Shown here: positions 14,884 through 22,285 of the stretch, piece after piece
How positions within the stretch are numbered: the first letter of the stretch is position 1
How the letters are laid out: every line of letters begins with the position of its first letter
Assembly (NCBI GenBank): GCA_041855735.1
Contig: JBHAEV010000092.1
Coordinates: forward strand, 1 to 26,721
DNA from: CALALP01 sp041855735
Lineage (GTDB): Bacteria; Bacillota; Clostridia; Lachnospirales; Lachnospiraceae
Reading direction: 5' to 3'
DNA: 26,721 bases
Made by a program: the position numbers and the translations under genes
The notes under the pieces: generated by a model
Told to the model about the DNA's origin: nothing
Databases searched by the model: none
What the model saw: only the letters and a program-made list of their open reading frames with translations

Positions 14884-14955
14884 TTGACAATATAGCGATT
14901 TGTATTTAATATATCAATATATTAAGATATTTGAATGTTTTAATATTCGGATATC
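14884..14955 (+). promoter_or_regulatory. Promoter and palindromic operator of the arsR-CoADR unit
   Basis: A -35 TTGACA (14884-14889), a 17-base spacer and a -10 TAATAT (14907-14912) form a good promoter. A perfect palindrome TTAATATAT-CA-ATATATTAA (14906-14925) covers the -10 box and is directly followed by an 11-bp imperfect dyad (GATATTTGAAT 14926-14936 with ATTCGGATATC 14945-14955, 9 of 11 paired). AT-rich dyads over the -10 are the usual binding sites of ArsR-family repressors, and the first gene downstream encodes one, so autoregulation is likely. Confidence 0.75.
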
Positions 14956-14991
14956 ACAGAATGACTTTTAGAAAGGAGAACGGGAGAGAGA

Positions 14992-15324
14992 ATGGAACAA
15001 AACATCGAACAAAGCATGGAACCAAGGGAATACGGCAGGGATGAACTGCGTCTGATTTCGCTTTCCAATTTGCTGAAAGCGGTATCGCATCCGGCAAGGC
15101 TGTGCATCGTCAAAAAGCTCTATATGGAAGGAAGCTGCAATGTCGGGTATTTTTCGAATTGTATGGGGATCTCGCAATCGGGTGTGTCGCAGCACCTGGG
15201 CAAGCTTCGAGATTTGGGAATTGTCGAAGTGAAAAAGCAGGGGGCGGAAGCCTATTACAGTTTGGTGGATGAAGACATGATTCGGATCGTGAAGGTGCTG
15301 TTCCCCAAAGATGAAAAAAAGTGA
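14992..15324 (+). CDS. ArsR/SmtB-family transcriptional regulator, probable sulfur-species sensor
   Basis: This 110-residue winged-helix regulator begins at an ATG behind a purine-rich site (AAAGGAGAACGGGAGAG). The ArsR pattern is complete: 'LLKAVSHPARLCIVKKL', the recognition helix 'GISQSGVSQHLGKLRDLGIVEVKKQG' and the wing 'AEAYYSLVD'. It carries three cysteines, Cys38 in the 'PARLC' helix, Cys49 and Cys57, but no CVC metal box of classical arsenic sensors. The next gene encodes a persulfide-type reductase with rhodanese, TusA and DsrE domains. I therefore infer that it senses persulfide or polysulfide through cysteine oxidation, as BigR/SqrR-type ArsR proteins do, although the cysteine positions are not obviously the same as theirs. 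It likely represses its own promoter. Confidence 0.85.
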   Translation: MEQNIEQSMEPREYGRDELRLISLSNLLKAVSHPARLCIVKKLYMEGSCNVGYFSNCMGISQSGVSQHLGKLRDLGIVEVKKQGAEAYYSLVDEDMIRIVKVLFPKDEKK

Positions 15325-15406
15325 GAATCGGAGCAGGATAAAAGAGGGGCAGGATTGCCTGTAAGGAATGAATTGAGAAAAAGTATACAGTTTACGGAGG
15401 TTTGAA

Positions 15407-17881
15407 ATGAGTAAGAGAATCGTGATTGTCGGAGGCGTTGCGGGGGGAGCGACGGCGATTGCAAGACTTAGAAGATTGGATGAGAAGGCAAAGATCGTGT
15501 TGTTGGAACGCGGCGAATATGTGTCTTTTGCAAATTGCGGATTGCCGTATTATATCGGCGGTGTTATTCAAAACAGAAATGCGCTTTTTGTATCGACGCC
15601 GGAAGCGATCATGGGAAAATACGATGTAGATATACGTGTACGGAGCGAGGTGACGGAGATCTGTCGTGAAAAGAAGTCAGTCATGGTCAAAGACCTGAGA
15701 ACGCAGGAAAGCTACGAACTTCCTTATGATTATCTGCTGCTGTCGACCGGATCGAGCCCGATAAAGCCGCCTGTGGAAGGGTTTGATGGCAAGAATGTGT
15801 TTACACTTTGGAATATTCCGGATACGGATAGAGTGTATTATTTTATCAATGAAAAAAATGTGAAGCGTGCAGTGATAATCGGCGGCGGGTTTATCGGACT
15901 TGAGATGGCGGAAAATCTTTCGCATCGAGGAATTGCGGTGACGGTTGTTGAAAAAGCGAATCAGGTAATGGCGCCAATGGATTATGATATGGCACAGATC
16001 GTACACAATCATTTGCGGGAAAAAGGCATTGACTTGATTCTGGAAAATGGTGTATCAAAGATTCGTCATACGGATGAACATTCAACAATGGTTTTGGAAG
16101 ACGGTCGTGAAATCGCGACGGATATGGTGATTTTGTCGATTGGGATTCGTCCGAACAGTGAGCTTGCAAAAACAGCGGGCTTGAAGGTAAACCAACGCGG
16201 AGGGGTTATTGTCGATGAGTATTTGAGGACGTCCGATCCGAGTATTTATGCGGTGGGAGATATGATTGAGGTGGAAGATTTCATAATGGGACATCGCACG
16301 ATGGTTCCGCTTGCCGGACCGGCAAACAAGCAGGGGAGAATAGCTGCGGACAATATTATTTTTGGAGAAAAGGAAGCCTATCAAGGAACACAGGGAACCA
16401 GCATCGCTAAAATCTTCGATCTGACGGTGGCGGCAACGGGAGTGAATGAAAAAACGCTTCAAAGAGAGGGCAGAGAATATGGTCGGGATTATCGTGTCAC
16501 ACTGATTCATTCCAATTCTCATGCCGGCTATTATCCGGATGCGGCAACAATGACCTTGAAATTGATTTTCGGCACAGACGGCAAGGTGCTCGGATCACAA
16601 ATTATCGGATGTGACGGCGTGGATAAGCGCATAGATGTCATTGCTGCTTCGATTCGCTTTGGGGCAGGTGTGGAGGATCTGACAAAGCTCGAACTCGCAT
16701 ACGCTCCGCCATATTCCTCGGCAAAGGATCCGGTCAATATGGCGGGCTATGCGGCAACGAATCAGCTGCAGGGCTTGGTTGATGTGGCAAGGGTGGAGGA
16801 GCTGAAAAGCTTGTCCGATGACACAGTGGTCATTGACGTACGCGAGCCGATCGAGCGTTCTACGGGATATATTCCGGACTCGGTCGGCATTCCTCTTGCC
16901 CGGATTCGTTCCAAATTGGCGGAACTTGACAAAAGCAAAATGTACATCGTCTATTGTGCCATTGGCCTGCGAGGGTATATTGCAAGCCGGATCTTAAAAC
17001 AGAACGGATTCAATGTAAAAAATTTGATGGGAGGACATCGAACTTATGTACAGCAGCATCCGATCGAAGATGTGATCGGGAAGAATCGGCCGGGAAAAAC
17101 CACGACGGAGCAAGTGGATGACAGTGGCTTCCGGCTGACGGAGAAAAGCGGTACCCCGATGGACCTTGATGTCTGCGGACTTTGCTGTCCCGGCCCGATT
17201 GTTGAAGTTTCCCGGGCAATCGATCGTCTGAATCATGGGGAAGTATTAAGAGTCGTTTCAACCGATCCGGGTTTTTACAAGGACATCAGCAGCTGGGCAA
17301 ACAGTACCGGCAATGAGCTCATTGAGAAAAATGCGCAAAACGGAAAGTTTTTTGCCACCGTCCGAAAGAGATCGGATGGCAAAAATCAAGTATTGCCTGC
17401 ATCGCCATGTAAAAAGGAAAAGACCATGATCGTGTTCAGTGGGGACCTGGATAAGGCGATTGCTTCGTTCATTATCGCGACCGGTGCGGCAGCCATGGGC
17501 AATCGGGTCAACATGTTCTTTACATTCTGGGGCTTGAATATTTTACGTAAAGGTCAATCGTCTCCGGTAAAAAAGGATCTGATTTCAAAAATGTTCGGAA
17601 GCATGATGCCAAGAGGAAGCAAAAAACTGGGCTTGTCGAAGATGAATCTGTTCGGCATGGGAGCGGCAATGATCCGCTCGGTAATGAAGAAGCAAAATGT
17701 GTATTCGCTGGAGGAGTTGATCGCACAGGCGAAAGCTGCCGGGGTGAAATTTACAGCCTGCCAGATGTCTATGGATGTCATGGGCATTCGGGTGGAAGAA
17801 TTGATCGACGGTGTTGAAATCGGCGGGGTGGCTGCGATGCTGGAAGACAGTGACAGATCCGATATGAACTTGTTTATTTAA
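15407..17881 (+). CDS. CoA-disulfide reductase / persulfide reductase fused to rhodanese, TusA and DsrE domains
   Basis: This 824-residue protein has four units. Residues about 1-445 form an FAD/NAD pyridine nucleotide-disulfide oxidoreductase of the CoADR/Npsr type: an FAD loop GGVAGGATAIARLRR, the active-site Cys44 in FANCGLPYYIGG, an NAD loop GGGFIGLEMAE and the second FAD motif YAVGDM. A rhodanese domain (about 450-550) follows, with active Cys517 in VYCAIGLRG. A TusA-like sulfur carrier (about 585-655) has CPGP at Cys594. A DsrE/DsrF-type domain begins at Met674 and carries Cys785 in 'ACQMSMDVMG'. Together they would accept persulfide sulfur, relay it between cysteines and reduce CoA-disulfides, CoA-persulfide or polysulfide with NADH in the cytoplasm. 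It starts with ATG behind ACGGAGG, 82 bases after arsR, probably in the same operon. Confidence 0.92.
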   Translation: MSKRIVIVGGVAGGATAIARLRRLDEKAKIVLLERGEYVSFANCGLPYYIGGVIQNRNALFVSTPEAIMGKYDVDIRVRSEVTEICREKKSVMVKDLRTQESYELPYDYLLLSTGSSPIKPPVEGFDGKNVFTLWNIPDTDRVYYFINEKNVKRAVIIGGGFIGLEMAENLSHRGIAVTVVEKANQVMAPMDYDMAQIVHNHLREKGIDLILENGVSKIRHTDEHSTMVLEDGREIATDMVILSIGIRPNSELAKTAGLKVNQRGGVIVDEYLRTSDPSIYAVGDMIEVEDFIMGHRTMVPLAGPANKQGRIAADNIIFGEKEAYQGTQGTSIAKIFDLTVAATGVNEKTLQREGREYGRDYRVTLIHSNSHAGYYPDAATMTLKLIFGTDGKVLGSQIIGCDGVDKRIDVIAASIRFGAGVEDLTKLELAYAPPYSSAKDPVNMAGYAATNQLQGLVDVARVEELKSLSDDTVVIDVREPIERSTGYIPDSVGIPLARIRSKLAELDKSKMYIVYCAIGLRGYIASRILKQNGFNVKNLMGGHRTYVQQHPIEDVIGKNRPGKTTTEQVDDSGFRLTEKSGTPMDLDVCGLCCPGPIVEVSRAIDRLNHGEVLRVVSTDPGFYKDISSWANSTGNELIEKNAQNGKFFATVRKRSDGKNQVLPASPCKKEKTMIVFSGDLDKAIASFIIATGAAAMGNRVNMFFTFWGLNILRKGQSSPVKKDLISKMFGSMMPRGSKKLGLSKMNLFGMGAAMIRSVMKKQNVYSLEELIAQAKAAGVKFTACQMSMDVMGIRVEELIDGVEIGGVAAMLEDSDRSDMNLFI

Positions 17882-17984
17882 ATCAAACCATACCTGTGGT
17901 TGTATATAATCCGGAACAGACGGATCCGATTATACGAAGGCAGGGGCGAAACAAAAAGTGAAATTGCGGTTTTCCAAAGATCAC

Positions 17985-18013
17985 GTGACGAATGGCTTCG
18001 AATGCATTATACT
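17985..18013 (+). promoter_or_regulatory. Possible promoter of the 171-residue unknown gene
   Basis: GTGACG (17985-17990) and TATACT (18008-18013) are separated by 17 bases, and the predicted transcript starts about 30 bases before the ATG at 18048. The -35 box deviates from consensus, so this is tentative. Confidence 0.35.
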
Positions 18014-18047
18014 GTATTTATAGTGAATGAAATGGAGGCAGGAAAAT

Positions 18048-18563
18048 ATGAAGAAAATAACTTCCGCATATGCAAGCAAACTGATCCGGAGTCTGGAAGA
18101 GGATAAGCTGTTCTGGGAAAACAAGGAGCGAACCTCCTGTACCTATGTTGCGGCTGTCAATGAAGAACCCGTGATTCCGGAGTACGATTATTCCGAGGTA
18201 AGCGCCATGATCGAAAGGATCGATGAGAAGATCGCGATCATCAAACACGCCTTGAATCTGTCCAATGCCACAGCGAAAGTGCCGGTCGGAGATATCGAAA
18301 TGAGCGTGGACAGCATTCTGATCAAAATGGCGCAGCTTAACAATCGGAAAGCCATTTTGGACACGATGCGCAAACAGCTGCCGAAGACCAGAACGGCGCA
18401 AAGCACTTATAATTCGCGAAACATCGTGCCGGAATATGAGTACATCAATTTTGATCCGGATCTGATCAAGCGTGAGTATGAGAGAGTTTCCGGGATGGTG
18501 CTGGAAATGCAGATGGCTTTGGATAAATACAATCAGACGGTGGAATTTGAGGTGGAAATCTAA
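18048..18563 (+). CDS. Conserved uncharacterised protein (DIP1984/septicolysin-like, tentative)
   Basis: This 171-residue protein begins at ATG 18048 behind GGAGGCAGG. The frame is open 21 bases further up, without a better start. It is mainly helical: 'EVSAMIERIDEKIAIIKHALNLSNATAKV' is followed by 'SVDSILIKMAQLNNRKAILDTMRKQLPKTR', and a second coiled region near the end ('REYERVSGMVLEMQMALDKYNQTVEFEVEI'). The order (helix, 'N-a-T' segment, 'L..m..L..R...L..m', then SRN and a long final helix) resembles the DIP1984/septicolysin-type family of unknown role, but the match is by eye only. No signal peptide, membrane segment or catalytic motif is seen. It has its own possible promoter and is followed by the hairpin-rich region and a terminator, so it is probably monocistronic. 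Confidence 0.7.
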   Translation: MKKITSAYASKLIRSLEEDKLFWENKERTSCTYVAAVNEEPVIPEYDYSEVSAMIERIDEKIAIIKHALNLSNATAKVPVGDIEMSVDSILIKMAQLNNRKAILDTMRKQLPKTRTAQSTYNSRNIVPEYEYINFDPDLIKREYERVSGMVLEMQMALDKYNQTVEFEVEI

Positions 18564-18581
18564 GCGACTGCCGCAAATCCG

Positions 18582-18803
18582 TGCAGGTTTATAATGTTAA
18601 GCAAATTGCTTATTTACGGAATCGGTTAATGTTTAAGGTTATGGATTATGAGATTATTCCTTATTGTGTATCTGTTAAAGTTTAAGGTCAAGAGAAGATA
18701 TGGAAAATAGAAACCTGCAAAAAACCTGCGGGAAACCGCTGTGCCAAGGTTCGGTTTCAGGCACGGGCTGTGAGAGAACAATGTTCTTTCACAGCTTTTT
18801 TTT
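18582..18803 (+). ncRNA. Hairpin-rich intergenic region, candidate structured RNA or regulated 3' leader
   Basis: Several ordered paired elements lie in about 220 bases. TGCAGGTTT (18582-18590) is complementary to AAACCTGCA (18711-18719), closing a 120-base domain. A perfect palindrome TAAGCAA-A-TTGCTTA lies at 18598-18612. Two near-identical 15-mers, GTTAATGTTTAAGGT (18625-18639) and GTTAAAGTTTAAGGT (18674-18688), are spaced 49 bases apart. A GCGG-GAAA-CCGC stem with a GNRA loop (18728-18739) and a GTGCC/GGCAC stem (18741-18764) follow, and the run ends in the terminator. A TATAAT string (18590-18595) has no good -35. I cannot match it to a known RNA family. It could equally be the 3' UTR of the preceding gene. 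Confidence 0.35.
18767..18803 (+). terminator. Strong rho-independent terminator
   Basis: GCTGTGAGAGAAC (18767-18779) pairs with GTTCTTTCACAGC (18783-18795): 13 pairs with one G-U, and a three-base AAT loop. Eight T follow (18796-18803). It ends transcription from the unknown gene and/or the structured region before the liv operon. Confidence 0.93.
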
Positions 18804-18854
18804 CTTTAGAAGCGGCGCTTTTCGCGGGATATGGCATGGCGCACATGCTGTCGA

Positions 18855-18955
18855 TCTTACGGTTAGGGCGTAAAGAGCGCTGTAGCGGATCATTTTAAAA
18901 CACTTTTCAGGGATAGAGGAGATTAAACGTTCTGTAAAATCCATGACAGGGATGA
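18855..18955 (-). pseudogene. Remnant of an IS91-like (Y1/Y2) transposase, minus strand
   Basis: On the minus strand, the residues 'DFTERLISSIPEKCFKMIRYSALYAL' (about 18943 down to 18861) resemble the block 'F...LI.HIPDK.FKMIRYYG.YA' found near the C-terminus of IS91/IS801-type transposases. In those, the two tyrosines follow RY; here one is replaced (RYSALYAL), and the frame lacks everything else of the enzyme. A short decayed fragment is the most likely reading. The rest of the 18804-19001 interval shows nothing else. Confidence 0.45.
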
Positions 18956-19001
18956 TTTCTTCTGCATAGACGACAGATTGTATGTGTAAAAAAACAAAGC
19001 G

Positions 19002-19047
19002 AATACCTATTAACCTACTTGACAAGTATGTTAATAGGTATTATGCT
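19002..19047 (+). promoter_or_regulatory. liv operon promoter embedded in a 41-bp palindrome
   Basis: AATACCTATTAAC (19002-19014) is the exact inverse of GTTAATAGGTATT (19030-19042). Inside lies TACTTG-A-CAAGTA (19016-19028). Counting the single mismatched pair (19015/19029), the whole 41 bases form one palindrome centred on 19022. The -35 box TTGACA (19019-19024) sits at its centre, and the -10 TATGCT (19042-19047) begins at its right edge, with a 17-base spacer. A bound dimer or tetramer would block RNA polymerase, so this is a strong candidate operator. No regulator gene is adjacent; the binding protein is unknown. Confidence 0.8.
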
Positions 19048-19170
19048 CTATGCATATCTCAGACAGAGGAGATGTCATTTCAGAGCTTAAGGGTATGAAA
19101 TTTCTCAACGAACAGAATGGGAAAAAAGCAAAGAATGAAATCATAATACGAGATTCGCAAAGGAGAAGAC

Positions 19171-20307
19171 ATGAAAAAAACGGGTTTTGTACGGGTACTG
19201 GCAAGTTTGTTAGCAGCGGGGATTCTGGCAGGATGCAGTGCCGGACAGCAAGCGGGGAGCAATGCAACGGACACGATTAAAATAGCGGTGGCGGCTCCGA
19301 TGACAGGCGACAATTCGGAGTATGGCCTGGGATTTTATGATGCGGCCCGGCTCAAGGCGCAGGAGTGGAATGAAAAGGGAGGCGTATTGGGCAGACAGAT
19401 CGAAATTCTTCCGTACGATGACAAGAATACGTCCGAAGAGGCGGTGACCATTGCCGGAAAAATTGCCTCGGAGAAGCAGGTGGTCGGCGTGATCGGTCAT
19501 TTTTCATCCGGAGTGAGCATGACGGCGGCGCCGATCTATCAGGAAAACCAAATCATTGAGATTTCTCCGTCCGCATCGCATCCGGATTATTCGGGCATCG
19601 GAGATTATATTTTCAGAAACAATACCATCATCTCCAAGGAGGGAGCCGCAAGTGTGGATATTGCAGTCAATACGCTTGGTAAGAAGAAGATCGGGATTAT
19701 TTCCATCAAAACGGATTGGGGCACCAATACCTCGGGGATCATTAAGGATCTCGTTGCCAAAACCGATGCCACGGTCGTGGCTCACGAGGAGGTGATGGAG
19801 GGATCGGATGATTATACCTCCGCCATCACGAAACTGGATGAAGCCGGCGCGGATGTGATCATTGCCGCAGGAATGTACAATCTGGTGGCTCCGGTTGCCA
19901 GACAATACAAGCAGATCAATCCGGACATTGAAATTGTCGGTTTTTCCAATGCCTACAGCCAGCAGCTGTTGGAGCTTGGCAAAGAAGCGGTGGAAGGGGT
20001 GAGCTTTCCCGTGATCTTCTTTGGGGATTCCGAAGATCCCGAGATTCAGTCCTATGTGGAGCGTTATACGAAGGCATATGGCAATCCGCCGTCCGCACTG
20101 TCTTCACAGGCCTATGATTCGGTGGGGATTTTGCTGACGGCGATTTCGGAAGCGGGAACCACGGATTCGGCAGCGGTACGGGAAAAGATTGCGCAGATCG
20201 AATACGAGGGTGTAACGGGAACAACGAAATTTGATGCCAATGGAGATGTGGACAAGGACTTTATCAAGGTGACCATTAAGGACGGCAAATTCGTGAGGAT
20301 GGATTAG
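19171..20307 (+). CDS. livK: ABC transporter substrate-binding lipoprotein, LivJ/LivK type
   Basis: This 378-residue type I periplasmic-binding protein is anchored outside the membrane. It has a lipoprotein signal: KK, a hydrophobic stretch, and the lipobox LAGC with Cys22 as the lipidated residue. The mature part opens with 'IKIAVAAPMTGDNSEYGLGFYDAARLKAQEWNEKGGVLGRQIEILPYDDK', the family's hallmark, and continues with 'VVGVIGHFSSGVSMTAAPIYQENQIIEISPSASHP' and 'DVIIAAGMYNLVAPVARQYKQ'. It should capture leucine/isoleucine/valine or a related small amino-acid-like solute and hand it to the LivHM channel. The ATG follows AAAGGAG. A leader of about 115 bases separates it from the promoter. The specificity is not readable, and the linked URO-D genes suggest that a non-standard substrate is possible. 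Confidence 0.93.
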   Translation: MKKTGFVRVLASLLAAGILAGCSAGQQAGSNATDTIKIAVAAPMTGDNSEYGLGFYDAARLKAQEWNEKGGVLGRQIEILPYDDKNTSEEAVTIAGKIASEKQVVGVIGHFSSGVSMTAAPIYQENQIIEISPSASHPDYSGIGDYIFRNNTIISKEGAASVDIAVNTLGKKKIGIISIKTDWGTNTSGIIKDLVAKTDATVVAHEEVMEGSDDYTSAITKLDEAGADVIIAAGMYNLVAPVARQYKQINPDIEIVGFSNAYSQQLLELGKEAVEGVSFPVIFFGDSEDPEIQSYVERYTKAYGNPPSALSSQAYDSVGILLTAISEAGTTDSAAVREKIAQIEYEGVTGTTKFDANGDVDKDFIKVTIKDGKFVRMD

Positions 20308-20354
20308 AACATCTGAAGTTTCGACTTCCGAGATGGAGAGTGAAGGGGGAGCAA

Positions 20355-21230
20355 ATGCTGGTTCAACAACTTTTTAACGGCTTTACACTGGGAATGGCAT
20401 ATGCATTGATTGCCGTAGGGTATTCTCTGGTATTCGGAATACTGAGGCTGGTCAATTTTTCCCATGGTGCGATCTATGCTTTCGGCGCCAAAATGGCGAT
20501 GATATTCATCGGAATGCAGTTCGGAGTGATTCCCGGCATTGCAGCTGCCATGCTTTTGACCGGAATACTTGGGATGCTCATTGACAAGGTGTCGCTGGAG
20601 CCCCTGCGGATCAAAAAATCGCCGCCGATCGCGTCCTTGATCACGACCATCGGAATCTCGAACATCATCACGAATCTGCTCATTGTATTCAATGGTTCCG
20701 AGAAAAGGAATTTTGATTCTGTCTTCAGCGACAACAGTGTGGCGATCGGAGAGCTTTCGATTTCGATGACGCAGATCATGATCTGCGTGGTTTCGCTGGC
20801 GCTGATGGGGATTTTTCTGCTTCTTGTGTTCAAAACCGGGATCGGATTGGCGATGAGAGCCTGTGAGCAAAATGCAAAAACGGCAAACCGGATGGGGATC
20901 AATGTAAACTTCATCATATCGTTCACCTTTTTTCTGGCGGGGGTTTCGGCTGCGATTGCCGGGGCGTTGATCGGAAGCTATTACCGGATCGTATATCCGG
21001 GTATGGGGTTTATGGCCGGACTGAAAGCCTTTGCGGCGGCGGTGCTCGGTGGGATCGGGAGCCTGCCCGGGGCAATGCTCGGCGGTTTGGCAGTCGGAAT
21101 GTCGGAGAGCATGGCAGCCACAATTTTCGGCTCCGCGTACAGGGATTCGGTGGCATTCATCATATTGATCATTGTGCTGATCGTAAGACCGCATGGTCTG
21201 TTTGGCAGAAAAGGAGTAAATAAGGTATAA
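20355..21230 (+). CDS. livH: Branched-chain amino acid ABC transporter permease LivH
   Basis: This 291-residue inner-membrane permease has about eight hydrophobic segments. It begins 'LVQQLFNGFTLGMAYALIAVGYSLVFGILRLVNFSHGAIYAFGA', the conserved LivH opening ending in the NF(S/A)HG motif. The cytoplasmic coupling loop that contacts the ATPases is visible as 'RACEQNAKTANRMGINVN', and a conserved 'GGIGSLPGAMLGG' follows. ATG 20355 is selected because AAGGGGGAG lies 5-13 bases upstream; a GTG at 20340 in frame precedes that site. The gene starts 47 bases after livK and ends one base before livM. Confidence 0.93.
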   Translation: MLVQQLFNGFTLGMAYALIAVGYSLVFGILRLVNFSHGAIYAFGAKMAMIFIGMQFGVIPGIAAAMLLTGILGMLIDKVSLEPLRIKKSPPIASLITTIGISNIITNLLIVFNGSEKRNFDSVFSDNSVAIGELSISMTQIMICVVSLALMGIFLLLVFKTGIGLAMRACEQNAKTANRMGINVNFIISFTFFLAGVSAAIAGALIGSYYRIVYPGMGFMAGLKAFAAAVLGGIGSLPGAMLGGLAVGMSESMAATIFGSAYRDSVAFIILIIVLIVRPHGLFGRKGVNKV

Positions 21231-21231
21231 A

Positions 21232-22284
21232 ATGGAGAAAAACAGCGGCTTACTCAATAAATCGGAAGAATGGATCCACGCGAACAGGCACTTGCTTTTG
21301 GCGCTTGCCACGGGCATCTTTACAGCATTGCCTTTTTTGCTGCGGGATCGGTATTTGTTGACGGTAATCGTGAAAATCGGTGCCTACGTTATTCTGGGAT
21401 TGGGTCTGAATATTTTAACGGGCTATACCGGGCTGGTATCCCTTGGACATGCCGGCTTCGTGACCATCGGTGCTTACACGGCATCCATTCTGATGACACG
21501 GCTTCAGGTCAATTTCTTCCTCGCCCTTGTGGCGGGAATGTCGGTTGCCGGCATGGTCGGCGTCTTGCTCGGATTGCCGACGCTGCGGGTGAGCGGCACA
21601 TATCTTTCGATCATTACTCTGGGCTTTGGTGAAATCGTGAAAATGATCGCAATGAATCGGACAAGTGTAACAAATGGAACGCTTGGAATCAAGAACATTC
21701 CGAAGCCGTCCTTGTTCGGCTACACATTTACCATCTCCAATTATGGTCTGTATTTTTTGATGCTGGTGTTTGTGATCCTGGCTTCGCTGTTTTGCCATGC
21801 ATTGTATCAATCCCGAACCGGAAGAGCGCTTCGGGCGGTCAAGGCCGATGAGCTGGCGGCCAAAATGATGGGGATTGACATTACCCGGTTTAAGATCCTA
21901 GCATTCTCACTGTCGGCGGTGGTTTGTGCCATGGGCGGAATACTGTATGCGACATTGATCAGCTACATTGACCCGAATACCTTTAATTTTGATGTGTCAA
22001 CCATGATGCTGAGCATCGTGATACTCGGCGGAATGGGCACGATACGTGGAATGTTTGCCGGGGCAGCGATCCTGATCGCATTTCCCGAGATGTCCAGATT
22101 TTTGATGGAATACCGCTTTGTGTTGTATGGTGTGATCCTGGTTGTCATGATGCGCTTTTGCCCGCAGGGGCTATTGGGCTGGAAATCCGGTCTGCCCTTT
22201 GCAATCTCCGGGAATGTAAGACAAAGAGTCCGGGAAATGGATGAGGAGGGGCAGATCCGAGTCCGGAAAGCAGGAGGTGTTTGA
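21232..22284 (+). CDS. livM: Branched-chain amino acid ABC transporter permease LivM
   Basis: This 350-residue permease is the partner of LivH in the membrane channel. Key patterns are 'YVILGLGLNILTGYTGLVSLGHAGFVTIGAYTASIL' (the LivM signature with GLVSLGHAGF), 'LPTLRVSGTYLSIITLGFGEIV', the coupling loop 'RAVKADELAAKMMGID' and 'GGMGTIRGMFAGAAIL'. A hydrophilic N-terminal tail of about 25 residues precedes the first membrane helix. The ATG comes one base after the livH stop, with AAGGAG about 15 bases upstream, so translation is probably coupled. The livG start lies one base after its stop. Confidence 0.93.
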   Translation: MEKNSGLLNKSEEWIHANRHLLLALATGIFTALPFLLRDRYLLTVIVKIGAYVILGLGLNILTGYTGLVSLGHAGFVTIGAYTASILMTRLQVNFFLALVAGMSVAGMVGVLLGLPTLRVSGTYLSIITLGFGEIVKMIAMNRTSVTNGTLGIKNIPKPSLFGYTFTISNYGLYFLMLVFVILASLFCHALYQSRTGRALRAVKADELAAKMMGIDITRFKILAFSLSAVVCAMGGILYATLISYIDPNTFNFDVSTMMLSIVILGGMGTIRGMFAGAAILIAFPEMSRFLMEYRFVLYGVILVVMMRFCPQGLLGWKSGLPFAISGNVRQRVREMDEEGQIRVRKAGGV

Positions 22285-22285
22285 G

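Noticed and set aside
19070..19096. Leader peptide or attenuator upstream of livK
   Set aside because: An 8-codon frame after GAGGAG has no run of Leu/Ile/Val codons and no terminator/antiterminator pair is visible in the leader.
20304..21317. Long minus-strand open frame of 337 codons opposite livH
   Set aside because: Its His/Gln/Arg-rich composition is typical of an antisense shadow of GC-rich membrane-protein codons; livH on the plus strand is unambiguous.
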